Assembly (NCBI GenBank): GCA_938083505.1
Contig: CALKCF010000004.1
Span: 1 to 64,000, forward strand
Reading direction: 5' to 3'
Length of the DNA: 64,000 bases
From: an uncultured archaeon
Lineage (GTDB): Archaea; Thermoproteota; Nitrososphaeria_A; Caldarchaeales; Wolframiiraptoraceae
In this document: in pieces, positions 27,691 to 36,722 of the stretch
How positions within the stretch are numbered: the first letter of the stretch is position 1
Layout: each line of letters opens with the position of its first letter
Made by a program: the position numbers and the translations under genes
Notes under the pieces: generated by a model
The model's input: only the letters and a program-made list of their open reading frames with translations
The model's database searches: none
What the model was told of the DNA's origin: nothing

Positions 27691-28632
27691 ATGTTGAGTA
27701 GAGAAATGCACACCCCAGATATAAAGGATGAGCAGCCCGATGTGAAATTACCTATACGACTAGTTGGAATATGTGGTGTGAAAATACCTACCGGCCAAGT
27801 CAGGTTAGGAGGGTCAAAGATCATCATGAGTGTAAGGTTCAGTGCCTTCATAGACCTTCCGCCTGACCGTCGCGGTATACACGCATCTAGAAACTACGAG
27901 CCCATAGTAGAAGTAATAAAGACCTACGAGGGCAAAACCTTCAAGCTAGAAAACATAGCGGCAGAGATAGCCGTTTCTCTACTGAAAAAACACGGGTACT
28001 CCAAGAGATCTTACGTGAAGGCAGATGCGGTAGCATTCTATGAAACAAAAACACCCTCAGGAAATGTTTCGTACGAGACATTTACTATACATGCCAAGTG
28101 TTATGCTACAAAAGAAGGAAAAGATTTCTCGGTAAAAAAGATGCTGGGCGTAACTCTCACTGGTATGACTGCCTGCCCATGTGCGTTAGAATCGATCAGA
28201 GACATTTGCAAGAATGAGCTGGCAAGTTTCTACAATGTGGATCTTAAACAAGTAATAGATAAGCTACCGATAGCAACCCATACGCAAAGATGTAAAGGTA
28301 CACTATTCATCGACGTCTCAGAAGAAGACGTCGATGTTATGGAGCTCGTTAGGATAGTTAACGAGTCCATGAGTTCTATGAAGTATGAACTACTCAAGAG
28401 GGAAGATGAGGCTAACATGGTGATGAATGCTGTTAAGAGGGCGCGGTTTGTTGAGGATGTGGCAAGGTATATAGCAAAAGCGACTTCAGAGTTGAAGATT
28501 AGGGAAAGTTGCACAATAGTGGTAAGTGTAAGAAGTATGGAAAGTGTCCACGGACATGATGTGATTGCCCTCATTAAGACAACTGCCGGAGAAATTAGAA
28601 GAACACTTATCCCTCAAAACATAAATAATTAA
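27691..28632 (+). CDS. mptA: GTP cyclohydrolase MptA (type IB family)
   Basis: 313 residues, FolE2/MptA family. VGICGVKIPTGQVR, SAFIDLPPDRRGIHASRN and TGMTACPCALESIRD (metal and active-site cysteines) are present, as is THTQRCKGT. In archaea this Fe(II) enzyme opens GTP to the cyclic dihydroneopterin phosphate for methanopterin. A TTAAAT box at 27667-27672 lies 21 bases before ATG 27691; ATG 27706 is also possible. It heads a run with mptE, and mptG is divergent. Confidence 0.9.
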   Translation: MLSREMHTPDIKDEQPDVKLPIRLVGICGVKIPTGQVRLGGSKIIMSVRFSAFIDLPPDRRGIHASRNYEPIVEVIKTYEGKTFKLENIAAEIAVSLLKKHGYSKRSYVKADAVAFYETKTPSGNVSYETFTIHAKCYATKEGKDFSVKKMLGVTLTGMTACPCALESIRDICKNELASFYNVDLKQVIDKLPIATHTQRCKGTLFIDVSEEDVDVMELVRIVNESMSSMKYELLKREDEANMVMNAVKRARFVEDVARYIAKATSELKIRESCTIVVSVRSMESVHGHDVIALIKTTAGEIRRTLIPQNINN

Positions 28633-28650
28633 CCATCCTGTTCAAATTAT

Positions 28651-29457
28651 GTGAAAAGATTCCACAATTCTTGGATAACTTTAGATGAGTGGTTAGCATG
28701 GTACCATGAGATCGTTAGGGAGTGTCAGCTTGATGAGCTTGCAGATTTGGAAGCAGCCGTACTCCTCGACTCTATGCTAAGAGGAAAGGCCTTAGAATTT
28801 ACACAAATTATACGCATACTTTCAGGTAAGATTTCTATTGTATTCGGTGCAGGCCCATCTCTTGAGATTGACATTGAAAAATATATCGATTTCTCACAAA
28901 AGGATGGTTTTGTAGTCTTGGCCGCAGACGGTGCTACCACAGCGCTACTGAAGCATGGCATAGTCCCTGACATCGTCGTTACGGACCTAGACGGGAATAC
29001 CGATGACCTAATAAGGGCTCATGTGGAAGGTTCGATAATTGTAGTTCATGCACATGGTGATAATATCAATCAACTAAAAAACAATATCCCCTTGATGTTT
29101 AAGAACGTGTTGCCAACGACACAAATCGAACCCTTTGGTTGCTTGTATAACTTCGGTGGCTTTACGGACGGTGACAGAGCTGTATTTCTGAGCTCTTCTG
29201 CCGGCGTCAGGGCCATAGTCCTGGCCGGAATGGACCTCGGGGAGGAGATAGGTCCATATTCGAAACCCATCAGTGCGCTAACACCCAAGCTCCTAACCAT
29301 GAAGAAAAAGAAATTAAAGATAGCAAGGGCATTGCTCGAATGGCTGGCGGCAAAAATACCGTTATCAATATACAATATAACGTCTCAGGGTGTGGAGTTG
29401 CAGGGAGTAATAAGGTTAAGGTCGTTTGATGAACTTATGCTACATAGATTAAGATAA
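28651..29457 (+). CDS. mptE: 6-hydroxymethylpterin diphosphokinase MptE (DUF115)
   Basis: 268 residues, GTG start, 18 bases after mptA. DUF115 marks: IVFGAGPSLEIDIEKY, AADGATTALLKHGIVPDIVVTDLDGN, VVHAHGDNI and GFTDGDRAVF. It diphosphorylates 6-hydroxymethyl-7,8-dihydropterin, the pterin half of tetrahydromethanopterin. With mptA and mptG the window holds three steps of this pathway in one divergent cluster. Confidence 0.86.
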   Translation: MKRFHNSWITLDEWLAWYHEIVRECQLDELADLEAAVLLDSMLRGKALEFTQIIRILSGKISIVFGAGPSLEIDIEKYIDFSQKDGFVVLAADGATTALLKHGIVPDIVVTDLDGNTDDLIRAHVEGSIIVVHAHGDNINQLKNNIPLMFKNVLPTTQIEPFGCLYNFGGFTDGDRAVFLSSSAGVRAIVLAGMDLGEEIGPYSKPISALTPKLLTMKKKKLKIARALLEWLAAKIPLSIYNITSQGVELQGVIRLRSFDELMLHRLR

Positions 29458-29506
29458 TCACCTAAAGGTATTTTTAGAACTTCACCAACTATTCATCCGA
29501 AAGGAC

Positions 29507-29950
29507 ATGGCTAGGATGCACTCGAGAAAACGTGGAAAGTCAGACTCTGTTAGGCCAATTAGCAAACTTCCACCTGCATGGGTGAAGGCAACACCCGAGG
29601 AGGTCGAAAGCTTAGTCGTAGAATATTACAAGCAGGGTTACAAGCCCAGTATGATAGGTGTGATATTAAGGGATAGTCATGGCATACCGCTTGTCAAGCA
29701 GATAACAGGAAAGAGCATTAAGCAAATACTCAAGGAGAACGGTCTCTACACCGGAATACCTGAAGATTTAGAAAACCTTTTGGCCAAAGTTATTAGGATG
29801 AAAAAACATCTTGAAAGGTTCAAGTCGGACAAGGCAAACGTCCACAGGCTTCAGCTAATAGAGTCCAAAGTAAGGAGGCTAACCAATTATTATAAGAGAA
29901 TAGGAGAATTACCTTCAGATTGGGTGCCGCCGATAGAGGGGGTATCTTAG
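29507..29950 (+). CDS. rps15: Ribosomal protein uS15
   Basis: 147 residues, the longer archaeal/eukaryotic form. MARMHSRKRGKSDS and WVKATPEEVESLVV mark the archaeal N-terminal extension. The conserved core has GVILRDSHGIPLVKQITGK, and HRLQLIESKVRRLTNYYK binds 16S rRNA. It begins a conserved run: uS15, GAN nuclease, Pcc1 and eS1. Confidence 0.95.
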   Translation: MARMHSRKRGKSDSVRPISKLPPAWVKATPEEVESLVVEYYKQGYKPSMIGVILRDSHGIPLVKQITGKSIKQILKENGLYTGIPEDLENLLAKVIRMKKHLERFKSDKANVHRLQLIESKVRRLTNYYKRIGELPSDWVPPIEGVS

Positions 29951-29956
29951 CATAAA

Positions 29957-31390
29957 ATGAATGACACATATGAGCGACTACTCTCCTCAGCAACATTAAC
30001 AGCTGAATTTATAAATGAATGCATTAAAGAGGATAACCTTCTGTTGCTAATCTGCCACAACGACGCGGACGCTCTGTCAGCCTGCGGTATAATGGTGGGC
30101 TCGTTATGGAGGAGCGATGCAAGATTTCTGGCAAGATCCGTCAACAGAATTGATGAGTTTTTTCAACAATTAGATGAAAGCTCAGCGGATGCTGATTGTA
30201 TAATATTCCTTGACTTAGGTAGCGGATACGTGAAAGAGATATACAACAAGGTTGGTGAGAAGAAAGTTGTTATTATCGATCATCACCAGCCGCAGAACTT
30301 TAACATCCCTAAGTGCTATGTCCACTTTAACCCTCATCTCGAAGGATTGGAAGGTGCTACACACATAAGCGCATCAGGTCTAGCATACTTGGTCTCAAAG
30401 GTGCTTAACGAAGAGAACTACATCTATTCCTCGATTGCCGTAGTAGGTGCTCTCGGCGATTTACAAGATAAAGACGGTCAGAGGAGGTTAGGAGGTGTGA
30501 ACGCAAAAATAGTCGAAGAAGCCATTGATAAAGGCCTCTTACAGGTTATGGATGATTTGATACTGTTCGGTAGGAGCTTTAGGCCGATACATGCGGCACT
30601 TGCCAGCACTTCAAACCCGTTCTTGCCAGGGTTAACTGGCAGGGAGGATGTGTGCTATAGCTTGATCACGTCGCTTGGCATAAAAGTCAAAGATGGCGAT
30701 AGGTGGCGCGTACTTACTGACCTGACGGAGGAGGAGAAGTCGAAGCTTTATAACGGCATAATATCGTTCCTTGCTTCAAGAGGATTACCGGCTAGCAGCA
30801 TCGCAAGAGAGTTGATCGGAGCAGTCTATGAGTTGAGGGAAGAGGAACGATGGACGTACCTAAGAGACGCTAGAGAGTTTGCGTGGCTCCTGAATGCTTG
30901 CGGTAAGACTGGTAATGCGTGGATGGGGATAGCAATAGCCGCAGGTGTTAGAGGAGGTATATTGGAGGAGGCGCAAAAACTCCTAGAAGAGTATAGGGTA
31001 CAGATGGCGAAGAATATGGAACTTCTTACAAGACCGGAATCCGTTGTGAGTATGGAAAATGTTATAGTTTTCAACGGCGGAGACTTAATAGATGAAAGGC
31101 AGGTTAGCTCCCTAGCGTCGCTCATTTCATCTTCAGGAATGATACCACAAGATAAAGTCTTGATAGCTTGGGCAAGATATGGGAACAGAATTAAGGTGTC
31201 GGCTAGGGCTAACAGATCACAGGTTGAAAAAGGTGTTAATCTGGGAAGTATCCTCTCAGATGTAGCTAATATTATTGGTGGTAGGGGTGGGGGTCACAAC
31301 ATAGCTGCTGGAGCTGATTTGCCCGCAGACATGCTCGAGCAATTTTTGAGGGAGGTAGACAAAAGGGTTGGATCCCAACTCAGAACCTGA
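29957..31390 (+). CDS. GAN/RecJ-like DHH-family single-strand nuclease
   Basis: 477 residues. DHH motifs: ICHNDADALSACG, CIIFLDLGSGYV and VVIIDHHQPQ. The C-terminal DHHA1 domain ends with GGRGGGHNIAAGADLP. Archaeal members associate with GINS and the replisome or act in RNA decay. It starts seven bases after uS15. Its last 23 bases overlap the start of pcc1, indicating translational coupling. Confidence 0.88.
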   Translation: MNDTYERLLSSATLTAEFINECIKEDNLLLLICHNDADALSACGIMVGSLWRSDARFLARSVNRIDEFFQQLDESSADADCIIFLDLGSGYVKEIYNKVGEKKVVIIDHHQPQNFNIPKCYVHFNPHLEGLEGATHISASGLAYLVSKVLNEENYIYSSIAVVGALGDLQDKDGQRRLGGVNAKIVEEAIDKGLLQVMDDLILFGRSFRPIHAALASTSNPFLPGLTGREDVCYSLITSLGIKVKDGDRWRVLTDLTEEEKSKLYNGIISFLASRGLPASSIARELIGAVYELREEERWTYLRDAREFAWLLNACGKTGNAWMGIAIAAGVRGGILEEAQKLLEEYRVQMAKNMELLTRPESVVSMENVIVFNGGDLIDERQVSSLASLISSSGMIPQDKVLIAWARYGNRIKVSARANRSQVEKGVNLGSILSDVANIIGGRGGGHNIAAGADLPADMLEQFLREVDKRVGSQLRT

Positions 31391-31658
31391 AACCATCAAA
31401 GCGACGTTAGAAGTGGTATGCGATTCTGAAGAGGAGGCGAACCTTATCCTGTCTGTGTTATCGCCAGATAATGCCCCGCTTCCTGAGGGGTTAAAGCTTT
31501 CGATGCATATTGAGGGGTGCAAGCTCATTTCGGAAATTGAATGCAAAAGACCCATCTCGTCACTCTTGAATACACTTGACGATATTCTATCCATGACATC
31601 CCTTATAAAGATGACAGTCTTAGAAACGAAACGGCTACAAGCAAAGATTAATAAGTAA
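31368..31658 (+). CDS. pcc1: KEOPS complex subunit Pcc1
   Basis: 96 residues, TTG start within the end of the nuclease gene. Pcc1 pattern: IKATLEVVCDSEEEANLILSVLSPDN, then a strand pair and a C-terminal helix (SLLNTLDDILSMTSLIK). Pcc1 dimerises and joins Kae1 and Bud32 to make t6A37 in tRNA. This is the substrate of the methylthiotransferase at 8.1 kb. Confidence 0.82.
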   Translation: MDPNSEPETIKATLEVVCDSEEEANLILSVLSPDNAPLPEGLKLSMHIEGCKLISEIECKRPISSLLNTLDDILSMTSLIKMTVLETKRLQAKINK

Positions 31659-31705
31659 ACCTTTCAGGAAAACCAAGCAGAATGCGTAAACAGAGGAGAA
31701 CTTAA

Positions 31706-32323
31706 TTGTCCAAAAAAGCAGGAGAAAAAACCAAGTATCAGGTAACGGTGTACGCGCCTCCGTACTTCGGAGGGCAAGAGATAGGCACGGTGCTTGCGAC
31801 AGAAGATCCTAGCCGGGTGATCGGCAGGGTAATAAGAACTGACCTATATCAACTCACAGGCGATCCATCCAAACATTACCTACTATTATACTTCAAAATA
31901 ATTAGTGTCAAAGATTCTTCAGCATCAACAATATTTCACGGTCACGAATATGGAAGGGAATTCCTAAGGAGCCTAGTTAGAAGAGGCAGCACAAAAGTAG
32001 ATGGTATATTTGACGTCACGACAAAGGACGGCTTCCACCTAAGGCTGACAGTTACAGCTTTCTCGGTGAATAGGATAAGACGTGGTAAAGATAGGACCAT
32101 AAGGCATATCATGAAAAAAGTGGTGACGAATACTGGAGAAACCTTAACACTGGACCAGCTTTCGCAAGAGATAGTCCTAGGAAAGACGGCATCGGATATA
32201 TTTAACTTGGCGAAGAAGATCACAGTCTTGAGACACGTTGGTGTCGTCAAATCTAAGGTACTTAAGGTTCCGGCTTGGGTTTATTCTGGAGAAAAAGCAG
32301 AAGAATTAAAGCAGGAGACTTAA
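31706..32323 (+). CDS. rps3ae: Ribosomal protein eS1 (S3Ae)
   Basis: 205 residues, TTG start. Typical marks are YQVTVYAPPYFGGQEIGTV, FHGHEYGREFLRSLVRRGS and NRIRRGKDRTIRHIMKK. It is a small-subunit protein near the mRNA exit site. It lies 47 bases after pcc1 and continues the translation cluster. Confidence 0.94.
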   Translation: MSKKAGEKTKYQVTVYAPPYFGGQEIGTVLATEDPSRVIGRVIRTDLYQLTGDPSKHYLLLYFKIISVKDSSASTIFHGHEYGREFLRSLVRRGSTKVDGIFDVTTKDGFHLRLTVTAFSVNRIRRGKDRTIRHIMKKVVTNTGETLTLDQLSQEIVLGKTASDIFNLAKKITVLRHVGVVKSKVLKVPAWVYSGEKAEELKQET

Positions 32324-32379
32324 AAAAGTTCCTTCTAAAACGTTAAATTTAATGATTGACACTTTTTTGAAGGCTTGCC

Positions 32380-33024
32380 TTGAGTAGGAGGCCATTAGAT
32401 AGGAGAGAAGGTAGGTTGATGGTAGCAAGGCAGGCGGCCATGCTGTTGTATGAAGGTGTTGTATCCGAGTACAAAGAAGCGAAAGAAGTTGCCGCCGAGA
32501 ACCTTAGGATAAAAAGCATGCCTAGTAACTATGAGGTGGCGATGGAACTGAGAAAATATTCTGAAGAGGTTGAAGGGGCAGCATTCGCTGAAAGGCTTAG
32601 AACAATGAGGAAGGACGCTTTAGAGGTTATGAAAGCCCTCTCAGCTTTCGCTCCTAGGCTTGTGGGTAGCGTTTGGCGGGGCGTGCTTACACCAAGGAGT
32701 GATATAGACATAGAGGTTTACACAGAAGATTTGAACATGGTGCTCTCAAAGCTGAAAGATGTTGTGAGTAAGATATTAGGTTGGGAGGAGATAAAACTAC
32801 CTGAGCAGATGAGGCTCGGATCGCTCTATAGGATTAGAGCAAAGTCAAAAGTAGGATATGAGTTAGAAATATTGGTGAAAGAGCCGGGAATGCTTAAAAA
32901 GCCCGCTAGGTGTGAAATATTCGGGGACTTAAAGAAGGGCCTAACTATTAATGAGCTGGAGGAGCTACTCATGAAAGACCCGGAAGGTCTCAGGGTTCCG
33001 AAGGGTAGGGTGAAAGCAGGATAA
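32380..33024 (+). CDS. Predicted nucleotidyltransferase, polymerase-beta superfamily
   Basis: 214 residues, TTG start. The minimal nucleotidyltransferase motif GSVWRGVLTPRSDIDIEVY (GSx..DxD) lies near residue 108. Beyond that, the helical N-terminal part has RREGRLMVARQAAMLL. The family is archaeal, of unknown substrate. The TAA stop overlaps the ATG of the next gene by one base. It stands with ribosomal genes, so a role in RNA is possible; this is inference. Confidence 0.7.
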   Translation: MSRRPLDRREGRLMVARQAAMLLYEGVVSEYKEAKEVAAENLRIKSMPSNYEVAMELRKYSEEVEGAAFAERLRTMRKDALEVMKALSAFAPRLVGSVWRGVLTPRSDIDIEVYTEDLNMVLSKLKDVVSKILGWEEIKLPEQMRLGSLYRIRAKSKVGYELEILVKEPGMLKKPARCEIFGDLKKGLTINELEELLMKDPEGLRVPKGRVKAG

Positions 33025-33365
33025 TGGGCGAGTTCGATATCGAAGAGTTTAGGAGAATGTTCCCGAATCTTTACAGAGAGATCGTTAAGAAGAATATGTG
33101 CATAAGGATAGATGCTCAAAGGGATTCTGAGAAGAGAGCTGAGGAAGCAATGGATATATTGCATGGTGGCCTACCAGGACCTGTTGACTACATCAGACGT
33201 TGTGATACTGATGACGAAGCTATAAAGCTTGTCGATTACTTGGAGTTGAGGGGAGAAATCACAAAAGAAGAGGCGGATAGGTTGAAGAAGCAGATAAGGG
33301 AGATGGGTGTCAGAAGTTTTGGAACAAAGAAAGAGTTGGGCTACTACTCGAAATTCATCCGTTAG
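33024..33365 (+). CDS. DUF2095-like archaeal protein
   Basis: 113 residues. The sequence is highly charged, with PNLYREIVKKNMCIRIDAQR, a PGPVDYIRRCDTDDEAI segment and a C-terminal FGTKKELGYYSKFI. It resembles archaeal DUF2095; I know of no function. It is coupled by TAATG overlap to the nucleotidyltransferase gene and overlaps the end of the opposite GTPase gene by four bases. Confidence 0.65.
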   Translation: MGEFDIEEFRRMFPNLYREIVKKNMCIRIDAQRDSEKRAEEAMDILHGGLPGPVDYIRRCDTDDEAIKLVDYLELRGEITKEEADRLKKQIREMGVRSFGTKKELGYYSKFIR

Positions 33366-34579
33366 CCACGTTTCGTCGTAGCTATGATTGAAATAACGTC
33401 CCTACTCTTAAGCTGGTATTTCTCTCCAAGTCTTAACTTAGTCCTTGCATCTATTGCATAGAGGAATCCTTTGCCAAGCTCGCTATGAATCTTATAAGCG
33501 AGGTCTCTTGCGGTGGAACCTTTAGGAAGAAGGTATACATCAGGCAGAACGTTTCCATCTTTGTCAGATAGTCTTTCGACATCTTCAACCGGATAGACCG
33601 GTATGTAACCAAGCACCTCAAGGTAGGCCATATTTATGAGTTGCTGAACGCCTGTACTCCCCCATCGTGCTAACACGTGAGTCTCTATCATATCAAGTGC
33701 CCTTTTCTGCTGCGGTGTCAGTTTTGAAGAATCTAATACTTTGAACGAAGCGTCACCAGGAGTGTAATTCACGAGTCCTTTTTCTGTGGCTATCCTTAGT
33801 ATTCTTTCTGCCTCTGCGCTGCAAGGTACGACTCTATAACCGGCAGACTTCAATCGTTCAACACCTCTCTCGGCACCCTCTATGTCTACCTTATTCGCAG
33901 CTACGATTATGGGCTTCGAAAGCGCTTGTAGTTCCATTGCTAGGTTGAGCAAATCTCGTTTGTCGAACTTAGACGGTATGTATGGATTAAGTCCTAGGGA
34001 TTGTAGCGCCTGTTCAATTTGGCTAGGGGTTATGCTCAAGCCTGAGAGTTTGCTGGATAATTCCTCAACCAACGTAGATTGTTTGTTTTCAACAGCCCTG
34101 CATATCTTCCCCCAATCCTTCTCGAGTAGTCCAGCAATCCAGAAGATCAGCTCCTCCTCAACGATTTTAACGTCCTCTACTGGGTCATGCGTCCCAGGTT
34201 CTACGAGCCTGCCCTCAGCATCGGTTGCACCAGCCGCGTCGCATACGACTATGAGAGCGCTTGCCTGCCTTATCTCATCCAAGAACTGTAGGCCCAGTCC
34301 TTTTCCAGCATGAGCATCTTTTACTATTCCTGGACAGTCAATTACCTGAATCGGCACGAGCCTCGAGCCGTTAATGCATAACGAGTTTTTCGGGTTGTCA
34401 TTTACACCAAATTCTTTACAAACACAATCTATCCTGAGGTGGGTTATGCCGACGTTCGGCTTGATCGTCGTGAATGGATAGTTGGCTATCTGCACGGGTA
34501 CTAGAGTCATTGCAGAAAAGAGTGTGCTTTTACCCGTGTTTGGTTTGCCGACAATACCCGCTAGCTCCAAATCCCGCAC
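33362..34579 (-). CDS. OBG-type GTPase (YchF/Ygr210 group) with TGS domain
   Basis: 405 residues. G1 is GIVGKPNTGKSTLFSAMT, G3 is VIDCPGIVKDAHAGKG and G4 is VAANKVDIEGA. A C-terminal TGS domain (STARDLAYKIHSELGKGFLYAID) follows. It belongs to the Obg-HflX superfamily, archaeal branch related to yeast Ygr210/DRG-like proteins. It probably acts on ribosomes or tRNA. It is convergent with the DUF2095-like gene. Confidence 0.88.
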   Translation of the reverse strand: MRDLELAGIVGKPNTGKSTLFSAMTLVPVQIANYPFTTIKPNVGITHLRIDCVCKEFGVNDNPKNSLCINGSRLVPIQVIDCPGIVKDAHAGKGLGLQFLDEIRQASALIVVCDAAGATDAEGRLVEPGTHDPVEDVKIVEEELIFWIAGLLEKDWGKICRAVENKQSTLVEELSSKLSGLSITPSQIEQALQSLGLNPYIPSKFDKRDLLNLAMELQALSKPIIVAANKVDIEGAERGVERLKSAGYRVVPCSAEAERILRIATEKGLVNYTPGDASFKVLDSSKLTPQQKRALDMIETHVLARWGSTGVQQLINMAYLEVLGYIPVYPVEDVERLSDKDGNVLPDVYLLPKGSTARDLAYKIHSELGKGFLYAIDARTKLRLGEKYQLKSRDVISIIATTKRG

Positions 34580-34642
34580 CTTTTCAGAATCGAATACGTT
34601 TAACGGTTATTCTTGTTGTTTTAAAACATTACTATCGACGTA

Positions 34643-35311
34643 TTAAAGCCCAAGGGCTGTGGATATCGTCATCAGCTCTGGACCTGTAGTCCTAGAACCC
34701 ACGATAGCACCTATCGAGGTCGCTACTATGCCGCTTCTTACGAAGGGCACCCCATCATTTACGGTACATGGTGTGCATGGAACCTTTAGCACATCCTTTA
34801 CGAGCCCCTCATCTTCTTCAGTACATTCTATGTGGATCACCGCACCGGTATTGGTGGCTACGGATATTGAGCCTACGTACGGTCTCCCTGCAAGTCTTGC
34901 CTGTACAACCTCTACATCTAACACGTCCCTGATCTTCGCAACCTCCTCCTTCGTGAATTCTGGGCTTACTATTGCGCCCTTGTCGTTTGTCACTACCAAG
35001 TTTCCGACTGCGGTCAGTTTGCTGTCCAAAACTTCAACCCGTATGCTATTTAGTTCTTTTTTAATAACATCAACTTCTTCTTCGAATGCTATAGGTGAAA
35101 TGAGTATGCCGTTAGAGTTACCAGTAAGAAGGGCACCTATCAAGTAAGTGCCGCCTATCGTGGTAGACACAGCCTTTACGTTTAAAACCTTAGATATCGT
35201 CTCAATCTTCTTCTTTGTTAGTTGAACTGGAACGATCACATACTTCTCGGATGCGAAAGAGAGGACACCGACCTCGGCCGTTCCGAAGAAGTCCTCCATT
35301 ATTATAACCAT
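34643..35311 (-). CDS. eif6: Translation initiation factor aIF6
   Basis: 222 residues. The pentein-type five-fold repeat is visible as repeated GNSNGILISP, NDKGAIVSPEF, TNTGAVIHIEC and TSIGAIVGSR loops. aIF6 binds the 50S subunit and prevents joining. GAGGT four bases upstream supports ATG 35311. It follows eL31 on the same strand by seven bases. Confidence 0.93.
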   Translation of the reverse strand: MVIIMEDFFGTAEVGVLSFASEKYVIVPVQLTKKKIETISKVLNVKAVSTTIGGTYLIGALLTGNSNGILISPIAFEEEVDVIKKELNSIRVEVLDSKLTAVGNLVVTNDKGAIVSPEFTKEEVAKIRDVLDVEVVQARLAGRPYVGSISVATNTGAVIHIECTEEDEGLVKDVLKVPCTPCTVNDGVPFVRSGIVATSIGAIVGSRTTGPELMTISTALGL

Positions 35312-35318
35312 TTCTACC

Positions 35319-35594
35319 TCATTCCGTCCTCTCTTCCTTTGGCAAGGATATCGTCACAACACCATCCTCGTCCTTTTCCATAAGAACCTTTATCCTCCTT
35401 GGAGGCTTTTGTATACTCATTTCCCATATGAGCTCGTTTACTTCCTCGGAAATCTTCACTTTATCCGACTTCATGTGTCTTGTTGCAAAGCTCCTGAGCA
35501 AATTTATCGCCCTTTCTGCCCTCCTCTTTCTGGAAGCCTTCCACGCATCTCTTAACGGTACCGTATATACCCTCGAAACTACGATCTTACTCAT
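35319..35594 (-). CDS. rpl31e: Ribosomal protein eL31
   Basis: 91 residues from ATG 35594, with GGTG upstream. Typical sequence: VVSRVYTVPLRDAWKASRKRR, AINLLRSFATRHMK and NELIWEMSIQKPPRRI. It lies at the polypeptide exit tunnel with eL39, whose gene is just upstream. Confidence 0.93.
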   Translation of the reverse strand: MSKIVVSRVYTVPLRDAWKASRKRRAERAINLLRSFATRHMKSDKVKISEEVNELIWEMSIQKPPRRIKVLMEKDEDGVVTISLPKEERTE

Positions 35595-35667
35595 ATGGAA
35601 CACCGTTTCTTACATAAAAGTTTTCGAAGAATGCTTATATTTAGACTTACTTAAAAATTGACTAAAC

Positions 35668-35817
35668 TTAAGGTTTTATTCTCGAAATTTTCCAGTGCCT
35701 CCTTCTCGCATGTGTCCTAACTTTGCGTGCTGTTCTTAGTATGACCCATGAGGGTACTGGCCAGCTCCTCCTCATAGCCCTTGCCAATCTTTTCTTGAGG
35801 GGCAATGTCTTTACCAT
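35668..35817 (-). CDS. rpl39e: Ribosomal protein eL39
   Basis: 49 residues, very basic. Read directly from the minus strand: ATG at 35817, TAA at 35668-35670, with an in-frame stop three codons before the ATG. MVKTLPLKKRLARAMRRS, VPSWVILRTARKVR and RRRHWKISRIKP match the eL39 pattern (VPAWVIxRTxR then RRHWR). It lines the exit tunnel. It lies between eL31 and PDCD5, the normal archaeal order. It is too short for most gene-length cutoffs and is easily missed. Confidence 0.9.
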   Translation of the reverse strand: MVKTLPLKKRLARAMRRSWPVPSWVILRTARKVRTHARRRHWKISRIKP

Positions 35818-35864
35818 GTCGGGTCAATTCCTAAGCAAGGTTCTATTATTTGTGCATTGCGCTC

Positions 35865-36185
35865 TTATATTCTTTCTATCCTTATTTCTCTCTTTTTCGG
35901 TAATACCTTCTCCAGTATCATCTTTATATCATCATCCGTGATGGGTGTTCTTACCCTACCTTCATTTACGAGTTTTATCAGTAACTCTTCTACGACACCA
36001 ACTACTTCTGGCCTAATTAACTTAAGATTAGCCAGTCTTTGACGCGCCTCTGGTGTCAATATCAGCCTCATGGCTGCTGCCCTTTCTGCCTCTCTTTGCC
36101 TCCTTGCCTGCTCCTCCGCCATCTTCGCTTGGAGCTCAGCCATCTTTTGTTGCCTTATTCGTTCAAGCTCTTCATCATACGACAT
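35865..36185 (-). CDS. PDCD5/TFAR19-family DNA-binding protein
   Basis: 106 residues from ATG 36185; GGTGA six bases upstream supports it over GTG 36194. A charged N-terminal helix (YDEELERIRQQKMAELQ) leads into a three-helix core with LTPEARQRLANLKLIRPE and ITDDDIKMILEKVLPKK. Archaeal PDCD5 is usually encoded beside eS19 and eL39, as here. It is a nucleic-acid-binding protein of uncertain role. Confidence 0.88.
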   Translation of the reverse strand: MSYDEELERIRQQKMAELQAKMAEEQARRQREAERAAAMRLILTPEARQRLANLKLIRPEVVGVVEELLIKLVNEGRVRTPITDDDIKMILEKVLPKKREIRIERI

Positions 36186-36274
36186 GACCCTCACCCCTCT
36201 GGGTTTCTGAAATAAAACTTTAGATCAAGATAACTTAAACATTGCTTTAAAATTCAGAACCTTGAAACTTTTAT

Positions 36275-36694
36275 CTAACCTTTTAGGAGAACTTTTGCCG
36301 CCTCCTCTAGTAACTCCCTACCCTTAGAAGTCGCTACTCTGCCCTTCTTTCCCTCCTTCGTTACAAGACCAGCTGCCTCTAGCTGTTGGAGGGCCTTTCT
36401 GATGATACTACCGCTGCCTTTTGCGAAAGCCGGAGGTCTATGCCCCCTTCTATGCCTGCCACCATATATCGTCCTAAGCCTAGACACCCCTATCGGGCCC
36501 TTTAGGTAGACCTTTCGTAGGATTGCAGCGCACCTAATGTACCACCAATCAGGGTCGGAAGGTGGCCTTTCTTTATGTACGCCCGTCTTAGAGAAGATTG
36601 CCCATGGAGGTGGCTTTACAAGTTGCGCCTCCTTCAGGTATGCGGCCACTCTTTTTATGAGCTTCTCCGGATTCACGGTCAATACTCGCAACAT
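36275..36694 (-). CDS. rps19e: Ribosomal protein eS19
   Basis: 139 residues. WAIFSKTGVHKERPPSDPDWW, RLRTIYGGRHRRGHRPPAF and SIIRKALQQLEAAGLV are the eS19 signature. It belongs to the head of the small subunit. It is followed by PDCD5, eL39, eL31 and aIF6, all on the minus strand. Confidence 0.95.
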   Translation of the reverse strand: MLRVLTVNPEKLIKRVAAYLKEAQLVKPPPWAIFSKTGVHKERPPSDPDWWYIRCAAILRKVYLKGPIGVSRLRTIYGGRHRRGHRPPAFAKGSGSIIRKALQQLEAAGLVTKEGKKGRVATSKGRELLEEAAKVLLKG

Positions 36695-36722
36695 CTTATA
36701 ACACCTTTCTCTTAAACTTTCT

